DNA from: Dicaeum eximium
Taxonomy: Eukaryota > Chordata > Aves > Passeriformes > Dicaeidae
Direction: 5' to 3'
Assembly (NCBI GenBank): GCA_013396995.1
Contig: VWZP01008303.1
Coordinates: forward strand, 383,176-447,175
DNA: 64,000 nucleotides
Positions 1 through 13,205 of the stretch are shown piece after piece (positions within the stretch are counted from its first letter, which is position 1; each line of letters begins with the position of its first letter). The translations under genes were made by a program, and so were the position numbers. Under the pieces are notes generated by a model that was given only the letters and a program-made list of their open reading frames with translations, was not told where the DNA came from and made no database searches.

Positions 1-3000
1 GGTTTTTTTTGGTGGGGTTTTTGTTTGTTTTTTGTTTGTTTGGTTTTTTTGGGTTTTTTTAAGTCTGGAGCCCTCACATCTAATCACATTAGGACTCAGT
101 TTCTGGTTTTTGTAGTCCCATTACTTCTCTCATCCCATGTGGTTCTAACTAATTAAATAGATAAAGTGTGTTGTGCCTGCATTTTGGCACATTATCCCTT
201 GAATGCATGATGTTAAAAGCAGAGCAAACTTTCTGTGAAAACAGCAGCTGAGAGCCTCCACGTTTTTTCACCTCAGACTAGAGCTTGTCTGAGATAAAAT
301 ACATTATTTTCATAAGTTTTCTTAACATTCTCTGACACTATGGCAATGAAATGGCATAATAGCTATGCTGCCTGGTAGAAAATGTACTGACAGCCATGGA
401 CTAAATTTTGAGGACTTAGTGGAAAGTTGATGGAATTAGGGTCAAAGTCAAAGATCTCCACATTTACAAAGTGTAAGAGGTAGAATTTAGGCACATAATT
501 CATCACTGTCTGGTCAGTGGCTGGCAAAACCACTCTGCAGCTTTTAAAATTACTCATTCTCTCAGTTTCTACTCCTTAAGTAGTAGTGCATTAAAAAAAA
601 AATTAAAAATGGTTTTTTGTTGTTTATGTGTTACAGTTTTTCTTCAACGTGTTCAAATACTGCACAATTAAATGAGCATAAGCTGCATGCCAGGCTTTCC
701 ACTGGGGCAAAGCTTCTGCAAGGTGTCTCAGCAGGTTGTCTGGTCAGTCCCTGCACTCTACAGTGGCATCAGCCATGGCTGAAATGTATCTTGATTAGCA
801 GTGAATGTTAACTGGAGAGTAACTGTTAATAATGAAATGTTAATAGCCAAGAGTAAATGTTAATAGCCAAGAGTTTTAGTCCAACATACACTAAACAGTC
901 TGACATTCATCTAGAGCTAATAAGCAAAAATTGAATATTTTATCAATCTGATTGCATTCAAAATAGAACTGATCATTTAATGTAAAACCTACAAGCTTAG
1001 GCCTATCAGTAGAAGCAATGAGTGAATGCAAACATTTTCATTCTGGCACAAAAAGAGCCACAGCACAAGAACAAGGGTCTGACTGCCATGGTGCAACCAG
1101 GCCTGCAGCTGCCTGGGGATGGGGGCAAGGATCATGGGGACCCCCGAGGCAAGGGGACAGCCCAGGCCTGTCCCACCCCCAGGCAGCAACAGCACCCAAA
1201 ATTAGGCCCCCACCAATGCCATAATTATTTAATACAAGTTTTTAGAACAAAATAATTTTAGCTTTCTTATTATTATCATCTGTCTGTGTGGGCTTAAGGG
1301 TCTCCCTGGTCAAGAAGGGTCCAGAGGCAGCCTCCCATTCAGGGGAGGGAGGCCATGTGGGGCTCTAACACAACAGGGAGCCAGTCACATGTCCCCTCAT
1401 TAGATCTCACAGAGAAGCCATTCATCAAGGCTGCTTGTGTAATGAAGCCCCAGGAAGCAGTGGAAGAAAACTGATGTGATGTCACAAAGCATTCCAGCCA
1501 TCCTACTTCAATAGTCTCTGGTTTCCTTTCCATCTGTTTGTCCCAATGAGCCCACGTTTACAAATCTGAGACTGGTGTAACCCCCATTCTGATGGAAGGA
1601 TTAAAAACAATAATGGTAATAATGCAAATATATGCTTACTTACTAATATAACCAACAAAGAAAAAAACAGGGAAAAACCCTTAAACTAACATAAATTAAT
1701 TCCCCAATGTCAGGCTCATCCTTGTACTGTGCTAATCTCTTCCTGACAATTAGCTACAGCTCAGGCTGATCCAATTTCCTATTGCTTCTCTTTTTTTTTG
1801 TGACGTTTTCCTCCAAAAGAAATCCATTTCCAGGTTTGAGGTGGTGTTCACTATTGTTATTGCCATGAATACCTGCATGCAGAGGTGCTTGGCACTGCCA
1901 TGGCATTGGTGGTGTGGACTTGTGCCAGTTTCTAAAGACACTTTGCATTTGTTCACAGGCAATGTCAGTTCCTGCCATGCAGAATTCCTGAGGGATGGGC
2001 CCACAGGTCGCCCATACAGGTGAGGATAATGACAGAATGGAAAACAAGGTTTTATGGAGATGTAAAGGAGTTAGAAAAGTTAAAGTACCTTAGAAGGTAC
2101 CATATTGCTGCTTCAGACAGAGACAGACTTAAGGACAGACTTGAGGACTTAATCAAAGGGTGTTGCCTAAAAATAATTAGTGTTTTTAAAGTAGTGACCA
2201 GAAGACATGTTCTGAACTGAAAACTAACAGTCTTTATTATGTAATGCTTATTTTTTCACTGCCCCTTGTTTAGAATCTATTTGAGCTCAGTTCTTTTTCT
2301 CTTGAACTAGATGAACAAAAGCTAAAGATGCAAGACAGATGAGAACAGTGAAATTCCATTTCCTACCTCTAAACAGCGTCTTGTGCAAATGCACCAGGAT
2401 ACCTCAGAATACATGAGGAAATGAAACACTTTCATCCCTTTAACAAAAAAATCTACCATGTCCTTCACCAAAAACCTAATCTGACAAGGTCCTGAAGAGA
2501 CAAGTTATGCATCTCACTCATGCCAAATGTTTTCTTGTGAATAATGGCTGGTGACATTTTATTTTCTCTTGATCATGATGGTCCTGCTGCTTTGCATCCA
2601 TGGAAGTCACAGCACACTGTTTCCATCTGTCACTTGAAAGATAGCCCCCTTCCAGTCTGTCCACTACCAGCCTTCATTATTAATTCATTGCTGATTTATT
2701 TCACCTTTATGGGAGTCAAAAGAAGCTCCTAGGTTTGCATTCCTCTGGTTCCTAATTCTCTTTATCTTTCCCTACATGTTTCCTCTGCCTCACTCTCTAA
2801 TTTTTAGTTGTGGTGAAATAGCCCATCATCAGTAGCAAACCTTATGTTATCCTGAAGGAAAAAACATACAGGAAGATATTACAGGAGCTCCTACAGTGCA
2901 AACTTGGGGAAGAATTAAAGTAATGAACAACAGCACACAGGCTATCATGTATTGATAAGGAGGTTTTTGTGCATGTATTAGGTATTAAAATGTATGTACA

Positions 3001-5402
3001 TGGTAATGCTGCTGTGAATAATGGGGGGATGTTGTTCCCTGCACATTTCCACAGTCCAAGGTGGCCCTGTATAAATTGGAATGGCTTCCGTGAAAAGCCC
3101 TGAAAATAATTAATAGATTAGGAAATATGCTTGCTAGTGAAAAATCCAAATTTAAAGAGGAGAAGGTTAAGAGGTTATTGTTTGTACAGGTGGGATTCAT
3201 TTCATCTTATGCTGCTTATCTGCACTGGCTCTCAAGATCCCTTCTCTGGGCCATGGGAGGGACTGGTAGCTCTAGAGACTGATTTATACTGTACTAGAGT
3301 AGTTAATCAAGACAGGCAGGACAAGTCTCCTCCTGAGATTCCTGGCTCTCTCAAAGGACACTAAATTGACCTGGGCTAAATAAACTTTGAGATTATTAGA
3401 ACCAGTGCACTCAGTCCCACCCCAGGTATGTCCTTGGGGAGCAAAGAGCTGCTCATACATTTCTCTAGTGAAGGTGACAGAAGTTCCAACTAATACTTCT
3501 AACCTAGGAGAAGGGGAGAAATCAACACAAAGTTTCCCTGGAAATTTAGCACTGGGTTTATCTTGTACACACCATGGGATCTTTGCCCCTGAGAAGCAGC
3601 AGGAGGCTGTGAGTTCAGGATCACTGGCTCCTTGCTCCTCCAGGAAGGCTGGGACTGCCTTGCAAAGGTCAGTGTTGTCCTGCTGATGCTCAGTGCCCTC
3701 AGTGCCCTGGACAGAGCTGAAACCCCTCCTGGCTGGGCACAAAGGAGCCTTCAGCTTGGGAAGCCTGGGCCCTTGTGCATTTTTAATGTCATTGCATACA
3801 TTTTATGCACCCACAGACACAAGCAACATGAGCTGTGTGCTGAACCAGAATCAAGTTTTTTATCTTATAATTGCCCTTTGCCCTCTGTGTTTTCTAAATA
3901 CTCAAAATCCCAGCATTGCCAAGTGCTGTTTTTAATCCAAATCTTTCTGTGCTAAATCTTCTGAGGTCAGGGCTTGATCCCATTCTATGAGGCTTGGTTT
4001 AGGTTTTCCATGAACATGTTATTTTTTTATTCTATATAGAGTTTTCATTCTTTTCCTCCAAAATCTTGAATTTCCTTATAAATTCCAAAGCACCTCTCCT
4101 CATCAAATTTTCCCGGTATACTTCTTCCTTTAACTCATTTCCATGAACACAAACCTCCTCTAAACAATTTTAAAATTGCATATGTATCCTCTTACTAGAT
4201 GTGCAATAGTTTAAAATTCATAGAATCTGGATCTGACAATAAGCAGGGCTTTTCATATTCATGGTATTTTTAGTCTCTCAAAGTATTTAGGGCTATCTTT
4301 GCTTACTGTCTTCCATTTTATAGGTGTCTACTTTTGAAGTGCTTGGTTATTTTGAAAAGTTCAACCTGCAAAGGTGCTTTGTTTATATTAGCACTTCTGT
4401 ATTGGGCAGCTTCTGTATTGGGCAGCTAGGATCACACATAAGTCTCTTTGTTTTCTGTAAAATGAGGCTGCTGTATTTGTTTTATGTTTACACATCTCTT
4501 CTTGAACCCAATCTTCTAGTTTCTATATAATAAAAATGAGTTTAGATACATCAGAATTTTAGCTACTGTCCCATACAGACACTGAGCAATAGTTTTCAAA
4601 TTGAAATATTATTCAATCTTCTCTCACATTTCTCATGATCAGTATTTTGGTTTCATGAGGCAGCCAGCACATGGTTAGTGTTACTCTGGCTTGTATTTTA
4701 CAAATAGCAGATTTTAGAGGAGATCAGTACCAAACAGGGTATTTTAAAGTGCTGCTACTTTACAGATGTGATCAAGCAGCCAGGCAGCATCAGGGCCCCT
4801 TGTTTTGCCCCATTCCTCAGCTCAAGGGTTTCTTTTTGCTGGTGACTGCACTGAATGGAATTGCCAGGGCCAAGGGCAACTTTGACTATTTTACCTAAAG
4901 ACCTCACCTGCTCCTGGCTCTATCTTCATGAACTAGATCCTTGAATCAGAATATCTCCTAGAATCTAGAATATCACCTAGAATCTAAAATATCAACCTCA
5001 TCTAGGTTGCAATGTGAAAACAGAAGCTTGCCCTGTTCAAATACCTGATCCCACTGTCTGCAGGCTTGGGAGAAGGATGGAAGAGATCCTCCATCTTCTG
5101 GCAATTGTCATTTCATGGCAGATGGCAAAAAAAAAAACCCACTAGAAATCAAGGTGAGCCTTCTGCATTTCCTCTGTTGGGATTAAAGTCTTGGTCCTGA
5201 GCCACTGTGTGCATTTTTCTGATTGGCTCCTTTCTGCATGCAGTGGCCATGGTTTTCCCTCATGCCTGTCTAGGAAATGGTTGATACCTGATGGGGATGT
5301 GTCAGGTGTTTGTAAATCTTTGTGTGCAGGCACTCAGCAGTAGGGTACTCTGCAGGGCTATTTCCATCCACTTTCCTAGTTCAGACATAATTTTATTTTA
5401 AA
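1..5402. other. Intergenic, downstream of NDP; no gene seen
   Basis: AT-rich sequence with only short chance frames. Bases 1-60 are a T/G-rich low-complexity run. A perfect 20-bp tandem duplication (unit AAATGTTAATAGCCAAGAGT) lies at 835-874. No transposon ends, RNA genes or exons of MAOB (the neighbour on this side in mammals) were recognised. Confidence 0.6.
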
Positions 5403-5570
5403 TCTTAGAATTGTAGAATATCCTGAGCTGGAAGGGACCCACAGGGATCATCAATGTCCAACTCCTGGCCCTGCGAAAAACAGCCCAAGAATCCCACCAT
5501 GGACCTGAGAGCATTGTCTAATGTTCCACTAAACCTCCAAATGATGCCCTGGGATCAGACCATGCACTGA
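5403..5570 (-). mobile_element. CR1 LINE 3'-end fragment, minus orientation
   Basis: The plus strand opens with a degraded copy of the CR1 terminal repeat (TTAGAATTGTAGAAT), followed by the characteristic GAGCTGGAAGGGACC and ATCATCAATGTCCAACTCC. This is the reverse complement of the CR1 3' UTR, so the element points to the minus strand. It is 5'-truncated as is usual for CR1, and diverged. Confidence 0.8.
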
Positions 5571-7654
5571 TTTGGGTCTGTACTCTTTTTAAAGTCTTGC
5601 CTGTTTCCTGAACATCCTTTTGGGCTGTCTTGGTTTGCATTATTTACTTCTGGTTCCACATTAGTGGCGTTCTCTCCTTCTGTTGTGTGAGCCTGAACTC
5701 CTCCAGTCTTTACTCCCATTCCCTGTATGTATCTGCAACATAAGCACAGTGGTTGGGAAAACTGCTCTGGCATTTTCCTGAGAACAGTGACACTCTGGCA
5801 TTTTTCTGGGAACAGTGACACTCCTCACTGCTCTCGTACCTGTGGTTTGTTCAGTTGTGGGCTGATCCATCCACTGTGTTCCACCAGTTTGGAGATAGGT
5901 CACAAAATAAGTTTCATTGTTTGGATGCTTTCAGTCTTGCAAACTGGTGGGAGGGGCTGGTTTGTCTGCAGCTTCTGCCACGTATTTTTGCTTGTCGTGT
6001 TGCTGATCACTGATGTGTTTTGCAATCTTGTTCTGATGACTGCCAAGGGTCAGTGGAGCGATTCCTGCTGGTGTCAGGGACTGCTTTCTGAAAGCCTCTG
6101 TTATAGTTTTTATTGCTATTCTAAAACAATTGGGTGTGAAAAAACTGTTTTGCTTTCCAGGTATGATTTTAAATGAAAAGAACCTCTGTGTGCAAGCAGA
6201 CAGACATTTGTCTAAGTCTAAGTTCCACTTTCTGGAACTGGTACCTGTGCAGAAATACCTCGACAAAGGTACAAGAAGTGTCTCATCTGGTAATTCTTTT
6301 AAATATGACAAATAAATATGACTTTTTAATCTATGTCAGTCAAGTGAAGTAATTGAAGCAGTTCTGTCACTCAAGTCTTCTGAATTCATGGTCATAAATG
6401 CCTTAGCATGAGGTAGGATTTTAATAAACCAAGTATATTTGCATACTTTCATACTTGAAGAATGTGTATAGACAACACTAGAAATAACTGGCCTTTTGAA
6501 TACTGGTTAGTGATTTCAAATACCTTGAGTTCATTAGAAAAGTCAGCATTTCACCTGGGACTGACAATGAAAATAGTAGACATAAGCAAAGTAAACACAC
6601 TATGATTAATTAGCAAATATATGTGGTATTTTGTATTTCTGAAAAAAGATCCTGACATTTTCATATGAGGCTCCGGGATTGCACATTATATAACCATGAG
6701 GCTTGCTTGATGAAGGAAGGTATTCTGAAATGAGGTACTTTGATGCACCTGTATCTTTTAAACTAAAATAGCCACATCCCCATGAACACTGGCTTTTGCT
6801 ACATTATAAAATACAATTCCCTTGAGAAGTAGTTATAGCTTTCCCCCTGAACCAGGTGTTGCACAGCATGGAATAGCAGAGCTCCTGGAGATCACTATGC
6901 ATAAACCCCTCTTCTAGGTTGAGCACCTCTGCAAGCTGTGTTGCAGAGCTGGGCTGGCCAGTAGTGTCTGTATTTACCCAGGCTGATCAAAAGGTCAGAG
7001 ATAAATTGACCTTTAAACCTATGCAGGCTTCATATGAGCTCTGTGTTGGTGGAGGGCCATGCCTTAAACCACAACAGACTCGTTCCAGGGAACTCTGTTC
7101 TGCCCAGAAGTTTGACTTTTCTCTCCCAAGTTATTGTCTGGAATTTTCCATAGTTGGTTTCCCTTTGTGCAATTCTTTGGAAACTGCAGCCATGCCTTCT
7201 AAACTGGATTGTGAAATTTTGTTGTCTAGTTGCCATCTGGTCATATGGCAGTGCTGCTGAGCCTCCATCCACAGTGGTTTGCTGTTCCTGAGGAAAGGTG
7301 GCAGATGTACAAGAATTTGGCAGTGAACAGCACACAGGTGATGTAGGTAAAGCTGACATGAAAGACTTTGTGGTGGCAGGAATACAAATACTGGCAGTTC
7401 TACAGGTACTGTAGCGGAGTGCAGGTAGTAACATTTAATTGATCCAGATGTGGGATATTGTCATGACAGCTGTTCAGTGTTGATTGATTTCTTCATTAGG
7501 AATAGCTGTAATTTGTCCTCCCTCCCCTCTGAAAAGTACTGATGAAAACAGCCTATGCAGGGTGCCCTGGGCTGCAGGTGAGGGTTGACCAACAACTGCA
7601 GAAACAGGCGTGGCACCTGTGAACAGGACATGCTCCAATAATGCCAAGCACAGA
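5571..7654. other. Intergenic; nothing recognised
   Basis: Mixed-composition sequence with short overlapping frames on both strands (the longest 149 codons at 5727-6176), none resembling a known protein or showing paired splice sites. Confidence 0.5.
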
Positions 7655-7712
7655 GAGGTGGAAATTTAAGGTCCTTTCCAACTCAAACCATTCTGTGATT
7701 CCACAGACCCAG
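7655..7712 (+). mobile_element. Short CR1 3'-terminal remnant, plus orientation
   Basis: Contains AAGGTCCTTTCCAACTCAAA followed by CCATTCTGTGATTC, the CR1 3' end with its ATTCTRTG-type terminal repeat. Only the last few tens of bases are preserved. Confidence 0.7.
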
Positions 7713-7895
7713 GGCACTGTTCCTCTGTGGATAATCTTGCAGACAAGCAGTAAATCTTACATGGCCAGGGCACTCACTTTTGGATTTGAGGACCTTCTTA
7801 AACTTGGGGACATTGGAACCTGTTTCTGAGGTTTGTATTTTACGATGGAATTACGCATTCGTGATAATTCTTCCCCAAATGACCAAGGCTAGATA

Positions 7896-8000
7896 ATCAT
7901 AGAATCATTTAGGTTGAAAAAGGCCTCTTGTCATCATCAAGTCCAACTGTTTATATGCTGTAATGGACAGTGTTACTTTCTTTTTGCTGGTCCCAGCGAG
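7896..8000 (-). mobile_element. CR1 3'-end fragment, minus orientation, abutting an LTR
   Basis: AATCATAGAATCATTTAGG then TTGAAAAAGGCC and ATCATCAAGTCCAACTG mark the reverse complement of a CR1 3' end. Recognisable similarity fades after about 60-70 bases. The LTR at 8001 begins just beyond. No clear continuation of CR1 was found on the far side of the LTR. Confidence 0.7.
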
Positions 8001-8634
8001 TGTGGGAACCCAACCCCTGGGCCCTTTGGAGGGAGCTCCCCTGCTGAGTTCTTTTCCAAGGGTGAAGAACGAGCTGGACTCTCTTTCTCTTGGTCTTCAG
8101 GGTTTTGTTTATTCTTATCTTATCTTAAGTTCAGCACCGTCTGCACACCAGACTCAGCATGTGAGATGCGAGGCACAAAATGGACAAAATGTACCCAAAC
8201 CAAGGCCTTTTAAAGCTGTTTAACCCAATTAACTTCTAACACGTACTTTGTTTTTACTTTTCTACCAATAACTTCTACTAATCTATACACATAACTTCCA
8301 CATTACTACTCACACTAACCAATAATTTTCTGCCACAAGTACTACAGAAAATGGAGCTGAAGAGGGACAAGAAGGAAGAAGGGACAACACCCAAAATCCT
8401 CCATCTTGTGTCCTATTCACTCTCATATTAAAATCCTAAACTGTAAATTCTTCACTCTGTGATACACACTGTGAAAAACTACTACTACTACATTCTACTA
8501 CCTGTGTGCTCTAACTCATCCCAAAGTTTTGGCAATTTTTTTCCCAGGGGCAAAGGTTAAAAGCAGAGTTCTGCTGAGGGTCAGAATTTCTTAAAATAGG
8601 CAGAGAGACATTCTCTGTGCCCTGGATCCCAACA
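8001..8634 (-). mobile_element. Probable solo LTR of an endogenous retrovirus
   Basis: The 634-bp block is bounded by imperfect inverted ends: TGTGGGAACC at 8001 and GGATCCCAACA ending at 8634. These give the TG...CA termini of a long terminal repeat. Read on the minus strand it begins TGTTGGGATCC, has a TTTAAAAGG TATA-like box near 8206-8214 and an AATAAA at 8113-8108 about 100 nt before its end, the usual U3-R-U5 order. So minus orientation is favoured. No internal retroviral genes lie next to it and no second LTR is seen, so it looks like a solo LTR. Flanking 5-mers (GCGAG and GACAG) are not a convincing target duplication. The family is not named. Confidence 0.6.
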
Positions 8635-8824
8635 GACAGGAAGTGTATAATTTCTAAAAAACAGTTTCTAACATTCGTAGACTGCCTTCTTCATTCCACC
8701 AACTGTAAACAAGGTCCTGAACAAGGACATTGGCCACCAAATAACCTCATTCTGAATTCTGAAGGCTCCAGCCCTGGCCAGGGGAAATCTCCACTCCTGC
8801 CCCTGGCACAGGGAGTAGTCCCCA

Positions 8825-9040
8825 AGGGTCAGGGATGGTGATCCCCCAGGAGAGGTGGCTGAGCTCTGGAGGAAAGTCACCAGCACTCCCCTCCTCAAAA
8901 GGGGCAGTGAGGAGGAGCCAGGAAACCACAGGCTCATCAGCTTCACCTTCATCCCCAGGAAGGTGCTGGAACAACTCATCCTGGATGTCATCTCTAAGCC
9001 TGAGGAAGCATCACGGGTCAGTAAAAGGTGAAGGTGCAAT
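8825..9040 (+). mobile_element. CR1 LINE internal fragment (reverse transcriptase region), plus orientation
   Basis: One frame reads WRKVTSTPLLKRGSEEEPGN and then HRLISFTFIPRKVLEQLI. It aligns by eye with the CR1 reverse transcriptase segment around the PGNYRPVSLTSVPGK motif. It is an isolated, diverged piece with no intact ORF; the longer frames across it are out of register. Confidence 0.75.
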
Positions 9041-12000
9041 ACCAGCAGTCAGTGAAGCTGCCCAGAAGCCTCCTGAGTTGGGATCTCAGAGCTGGAGTGC
9101 TTTTGCAGGGGCATGCACACAGCAAGGTTCACTCAGGGAAAGACTGGGATTCACCCAACATCTTCACTTAACCCTGGCTTTTTGCCTTCAGCAGGGACTC
9201 CCCTCACCCCCACAGGGCTCCCTGGGACTGTGGCTCCCTGTGCCTGTTCTCTGTGGAACCAGCATTTGCCTCTCTTTTTTTTGGCTTTGTAATTCCCTAT
9301 GCTCACCACTGCCTTCTCCCCTCAAAATATTTTCTCTTGGACTGTTTTGTGAGGTTTCAAAACAAACACCTTTTCCCCTGCTTTTTGGCCATCCCCTTTC
9401 CTATATAGCTTCACAGCTATAAAGCCTAAGCCTCTTATGGTCTGGACACTGTACTTCAGACCAGTGGCATAGCTGTTTAGAATCATCACTCCTGGAAAGA
9501 AAAAGTGGGGAAAAAGGAGTAAAAGCACAAGTAGAGAGGCATCTTCAACACTGTAGGTTCAATCTATCTCAGATCTACAGCCACCTGCAGCAGGCACTGA
9601 GTTCATGCTCACAGCTGCAAGCTAGAGCTGGATTTTCTCTGGCCGAAGAACAGCCAGAAGAAAATAGGGTACCTGGGCTGCACTTAAGTGTGCCAAATGT
9701 TGCCAGGCCTCTGCAGGCTGCCCTGCTGTGTGAAACAAATCCACAGTGTATTTACTTTTTCTAAATATTGTAGCTCTTCTGTCCTTTTAGCTCAGTTTTG
9801 GTGGCAGCTGACAAGTGATTCTCCTTTTCTGCTTCCCAGAGTTCTTTTGAAGTAATTTTTCCGCAGCAGCCCCTCCACCAAGGACACAAGCCTTGACCTC
9901 CTCTGCTTAGTTTTGTGGCACAATTGTTTTAACCCTCTCCTTGGAGGTCATGCATCATGAGCTTACCCCAAAGAAAGATACTGTGACAAAATGGTCATGA
10001 TGCACTGTTACACACCAGGGCATGGAAGAACACCTGAGGAGGAAATTTAATTAATTGCACCATCTGGAGGCATGATTGGCTGTACCTAAACATTTATCTA
10101 AACTTCTTAAGGGCACCTAAGGATGTGTCTTAACAGCCACCTACTGTATTTCCATGTTTTCTGTGCAAGAATGTTTCTTTCATTATGCCAACTGTGAGTT
10201 TAATCCATGCAGCTGCACGTGTTAATAGTTTTAACAGATTTTTCCCTTATCCTTCTCTTCTCTAGACTGTACAGCCCAATTCCTTCAATTCTTTCTTGCA
10301 GGCTATGTTTTCATGCCCTCTGATTATTTGAATTTCTCTCCTCTTTACTTTCCCCAGTTATGGAACATCTTCCTTGAGCTCAAAAGGGATCTCACTGTTC
10401 TGGCAGAAGCCAGAATAAAGTGAATAACACTGAATAAAGTGGAAGGGTTGCTTCAGGTACCTCACAATGCTGCCTAGTATTGCATTTAGCTTTCTCATAA
10501 CAACATAATGTTGACTTATGCTCCGCTGTGCCCCACCATAATCCCCATCTCTCCTCCTGGAGAAGGTTTGTATTTGTATTGCTGATTATTCTTTCCTGTC
10601 TCACTGCATCTTTCAGGTTTCCCTTCTATTTGCTTTAGGCAGAGCCTTCCATTTGTCAGGATTGCTTTGAATACTAATTTGTATGTGCAGCCCCTCCTGC
10701 TTAATGCCACATGCAAATACAAAAGGCATCCTCTCTATTCCATCATCTCAGTCACCAGTGGAAATGTGCAGGGCCTGAACTGATGCAGTCTCACCCTTGG
10801 ACAGTGTTTGTCAGTAGCTGCTTTTGGTAGGTGCTCTAGGTGGTACTCACCTCTCATAAGATCCACCTAGACCATGTTTCCTCATCTTATTTGTGAGGAT
10901 ATCCACAGAGAGACTACATTAACAGCATCTCTGATTCCTCTTGATCTCCACAGCTGCTGTACAGTTGCACATGCATCTGGGTTCTTTGAGTTAAAATTCT
11001 CCTCTTTTTTTTCTGTACTGTATATTGATCTGCATCTGTGACTTTCTGCTATAAGAATGATAGTAAAATAATAAATTAGAGTGATGGGATTATTCTTTTT
11101 TTTTTTTTTTAAGAAAGAAATAGGTTGATTCTGCTTGAAGATTAAAGCTGGAGAGGATATATCTACCTGTGTAATAGGTGTCTAATTTCCTGTTAGAGAC
11201 CACAAGCATCTAGTCAGGACAATCAGTCTAGAAGGCCACTCAAACACTGAATGTCTGCTCAGGTGAGTTGACTTTAGGCTCAGTTGTCTCATCTGGATCT
11301 TCCCCACCTGCAGTAGGAAGTCAAACACAGGGCTGATTCTGGGCCCCTTAATTCAAGAGCTACAGCCTGTGTAGCACACAGGATAACACGCTGTCTGCAG
11401 GATGTTCTAGGCAAGTTTTGCTGCACATTTTTAGAATGTAGAAGAAAACCAGAGAAAGGATAATATTTACAGTGCAAGTTGGAGTAATGCTGCACCACTG
11501 GAATTTGTTATTGCTGGTCTCAATAGCTGCTTACAGTGGTGGGTAGTGAATCTTCCTAACTGAGCTATGAGATCATCTCAAATTACTAATGTTGCTTAAT
11601 AGTAATTAGGCATTATCCTGGAAAAAATCCAAGGGGCTGGGGAGAAAAGTAAAGTAGTAACAGAATGAGAAGCAACACTGTTAAAATTTGTTTCCCTTGT
11701 AACTGGATTTCCTTTCAAAATATCTTCACTTACACACATGAGAAGAAGGTCAGGATACTGGTTGTAAGAGATCACAAAATAGTGAAGTGATCTGTCTTAG
11801 AATAGTGGATAGGCACAGATGTAGTTTCAGCTAAGTCTTTTGTGGGAAACATGTCGCTAAACAATTTTTTTCACAGATCTTCACAACCATTAGGTTGTTG
11901 GGAAGGTGTGTTTCTTGCACAAGTAGAGAAAAATATGAGAAACTTATGAGAATCCAACTGAAACAAGCAGGCACTAAAAAGCAAGAAAGAAAAGTAGCAT

Positions 12001-12594
12001 CTCCTGATCACTCTTTGATATCCATGCAAGATCCTCACTATCCCACAGCTGGGAGCAGGATGCCCTCAGTGTAAAGTTCCCTCTGTAAAAGTTTGCTGTC
12101 CCAAACATGTTTACCTCAGGAAACCCTTGAGTGTAAAAATATGGTAGGCAAAATTCGAGGTCATGTTATGATCTTCTGTGAGCAGGGTGTGATGTTGCTG
12201 GCAGCTTCATGTGTAAGAAAAGGGGACTGCAATGATTTGGCCTTTTTGCATTTTGCAGATTTAAGGACCATTCCTGTCCTCTGCTGCAGAATAGAGCTGC
12301 TGATGCTACTAAGGGCAGTCTCATTCCTCATCCTCCTAAGCTAACACAGGCCCTGCCTGTGATGCCTTGGTAGCACTTTTACAGTGTGAAACAAATGGGT
12401 CTTTACAAGCCTGGCTTCGTTAGACAAAATGTGACTAATTGCAGTCCTCGATTGATTTGGGGTTTGCTGCCAGCATGGAGCTTTCTTCCACTTATTCCTG
12501 CTACTACTCTCCAGCATGCCAGCTCTCACAGAAAGGATGGAGGAGTTAGAAACCGCTCACTTTGCAGCTGATTCCCTGTGCGGAGCACAAATCC
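9041..12594. other. Intergenic; nothing recognised
   Basis: AT-rich sequence with a short poly-T run near 11094-11112. No repeat family, RNA gene or convincing exon was seen. Confidence 0.5.
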
Positions 12595-13205
12595 TGCCCT
12601 CCCCGTCCCAGTGACAGTGCCCTCCCTGTCCCAGTGACAGTGCCCTCCCTGCCCCAGTGACAGTGCCCTCCCTGTCCCAATGACAGTGCCCTCCCTGCCC
12701 CAATGACAGTGTCCTCCCTGTCCCAATGACAGTGCCCTCCCTGTCCCAATGACAGTGTCCTCCCTGTCCCAATGACAGTGCCCTCCCTGTCCCANNNNNN
12801 NNNNNNNNNNNNNNNNNNNNNNNNNNNNNNNNNNNNNNNNNNNNNNNNNNNNNNNNNNNNNNNNNNNNNNNNNNNNNNNNNNNNNNNNNNNNNNNNNNNN
12901 NNNNNNNNNNNNNNNNNNNNNNNNNNNNNNNNNNNNNNNNNNNNNNNNNNNNNNNNNNNNNNNNNNNNNNNNNNNNNNNNNNNNNNNNNNNNNNNNNNNN
13001 NNNNNNNNNNNNNNNNNNNNNNNNNNNNNNNNNNNNNNNNNNNNNNNNNNNNNNNNNNNNNNNNNNNNNNNNNNNNNNNNNNNNNNCCCAATGACAGTGC
13101 CCTCCCTGCCCCAGTGACAGTGCCCTCCTGCCCCAATGACAGTGCCCTCCCTGCCCCAATGACAGTGCCCTCCCTGCCCCAGTGACAGTGCCCTCCTGTC
13201 CCACA
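12595..13205. repeat. 23-bp GC-rich minisatellite interrupted by an assembly gap
   Basis: Tandem copies of a 23-bp unit of the form AGTGACAGTGCCCTCCCTGT followed by CCC, with variants (AGTGAC/AATGAC, GCCC/GTCC, CTGT/CTGC), run from about 12600 to the gap and resume after it to about 13203. One unit after the gap lacks a base. Because 23 is not a multiple of 3, all three minus frames stay open and encode the same 23-residue period. These are not genes. The minus strand is rich in GGG runs. Confidence 0.95.
12795..13086. other. Assembly gap (292 N)
   Basis: A run of N lies wholly inside the 23-bp minisatellite. The real array length is unknown and may differ from 292. Confidence 0.99.

Noticed and set aside
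1081..1215. GC-rich patch that might be a promoter
   Set aside because: It is rich in G and C but poor in CpG, with no splice donor or TATA arrangement.
8835..9422. 195-codon plus-strand frame
   Set aside because: It overlaps the CR1 reverse transcriptase remnant out of register and then continues into unrelated sequence.
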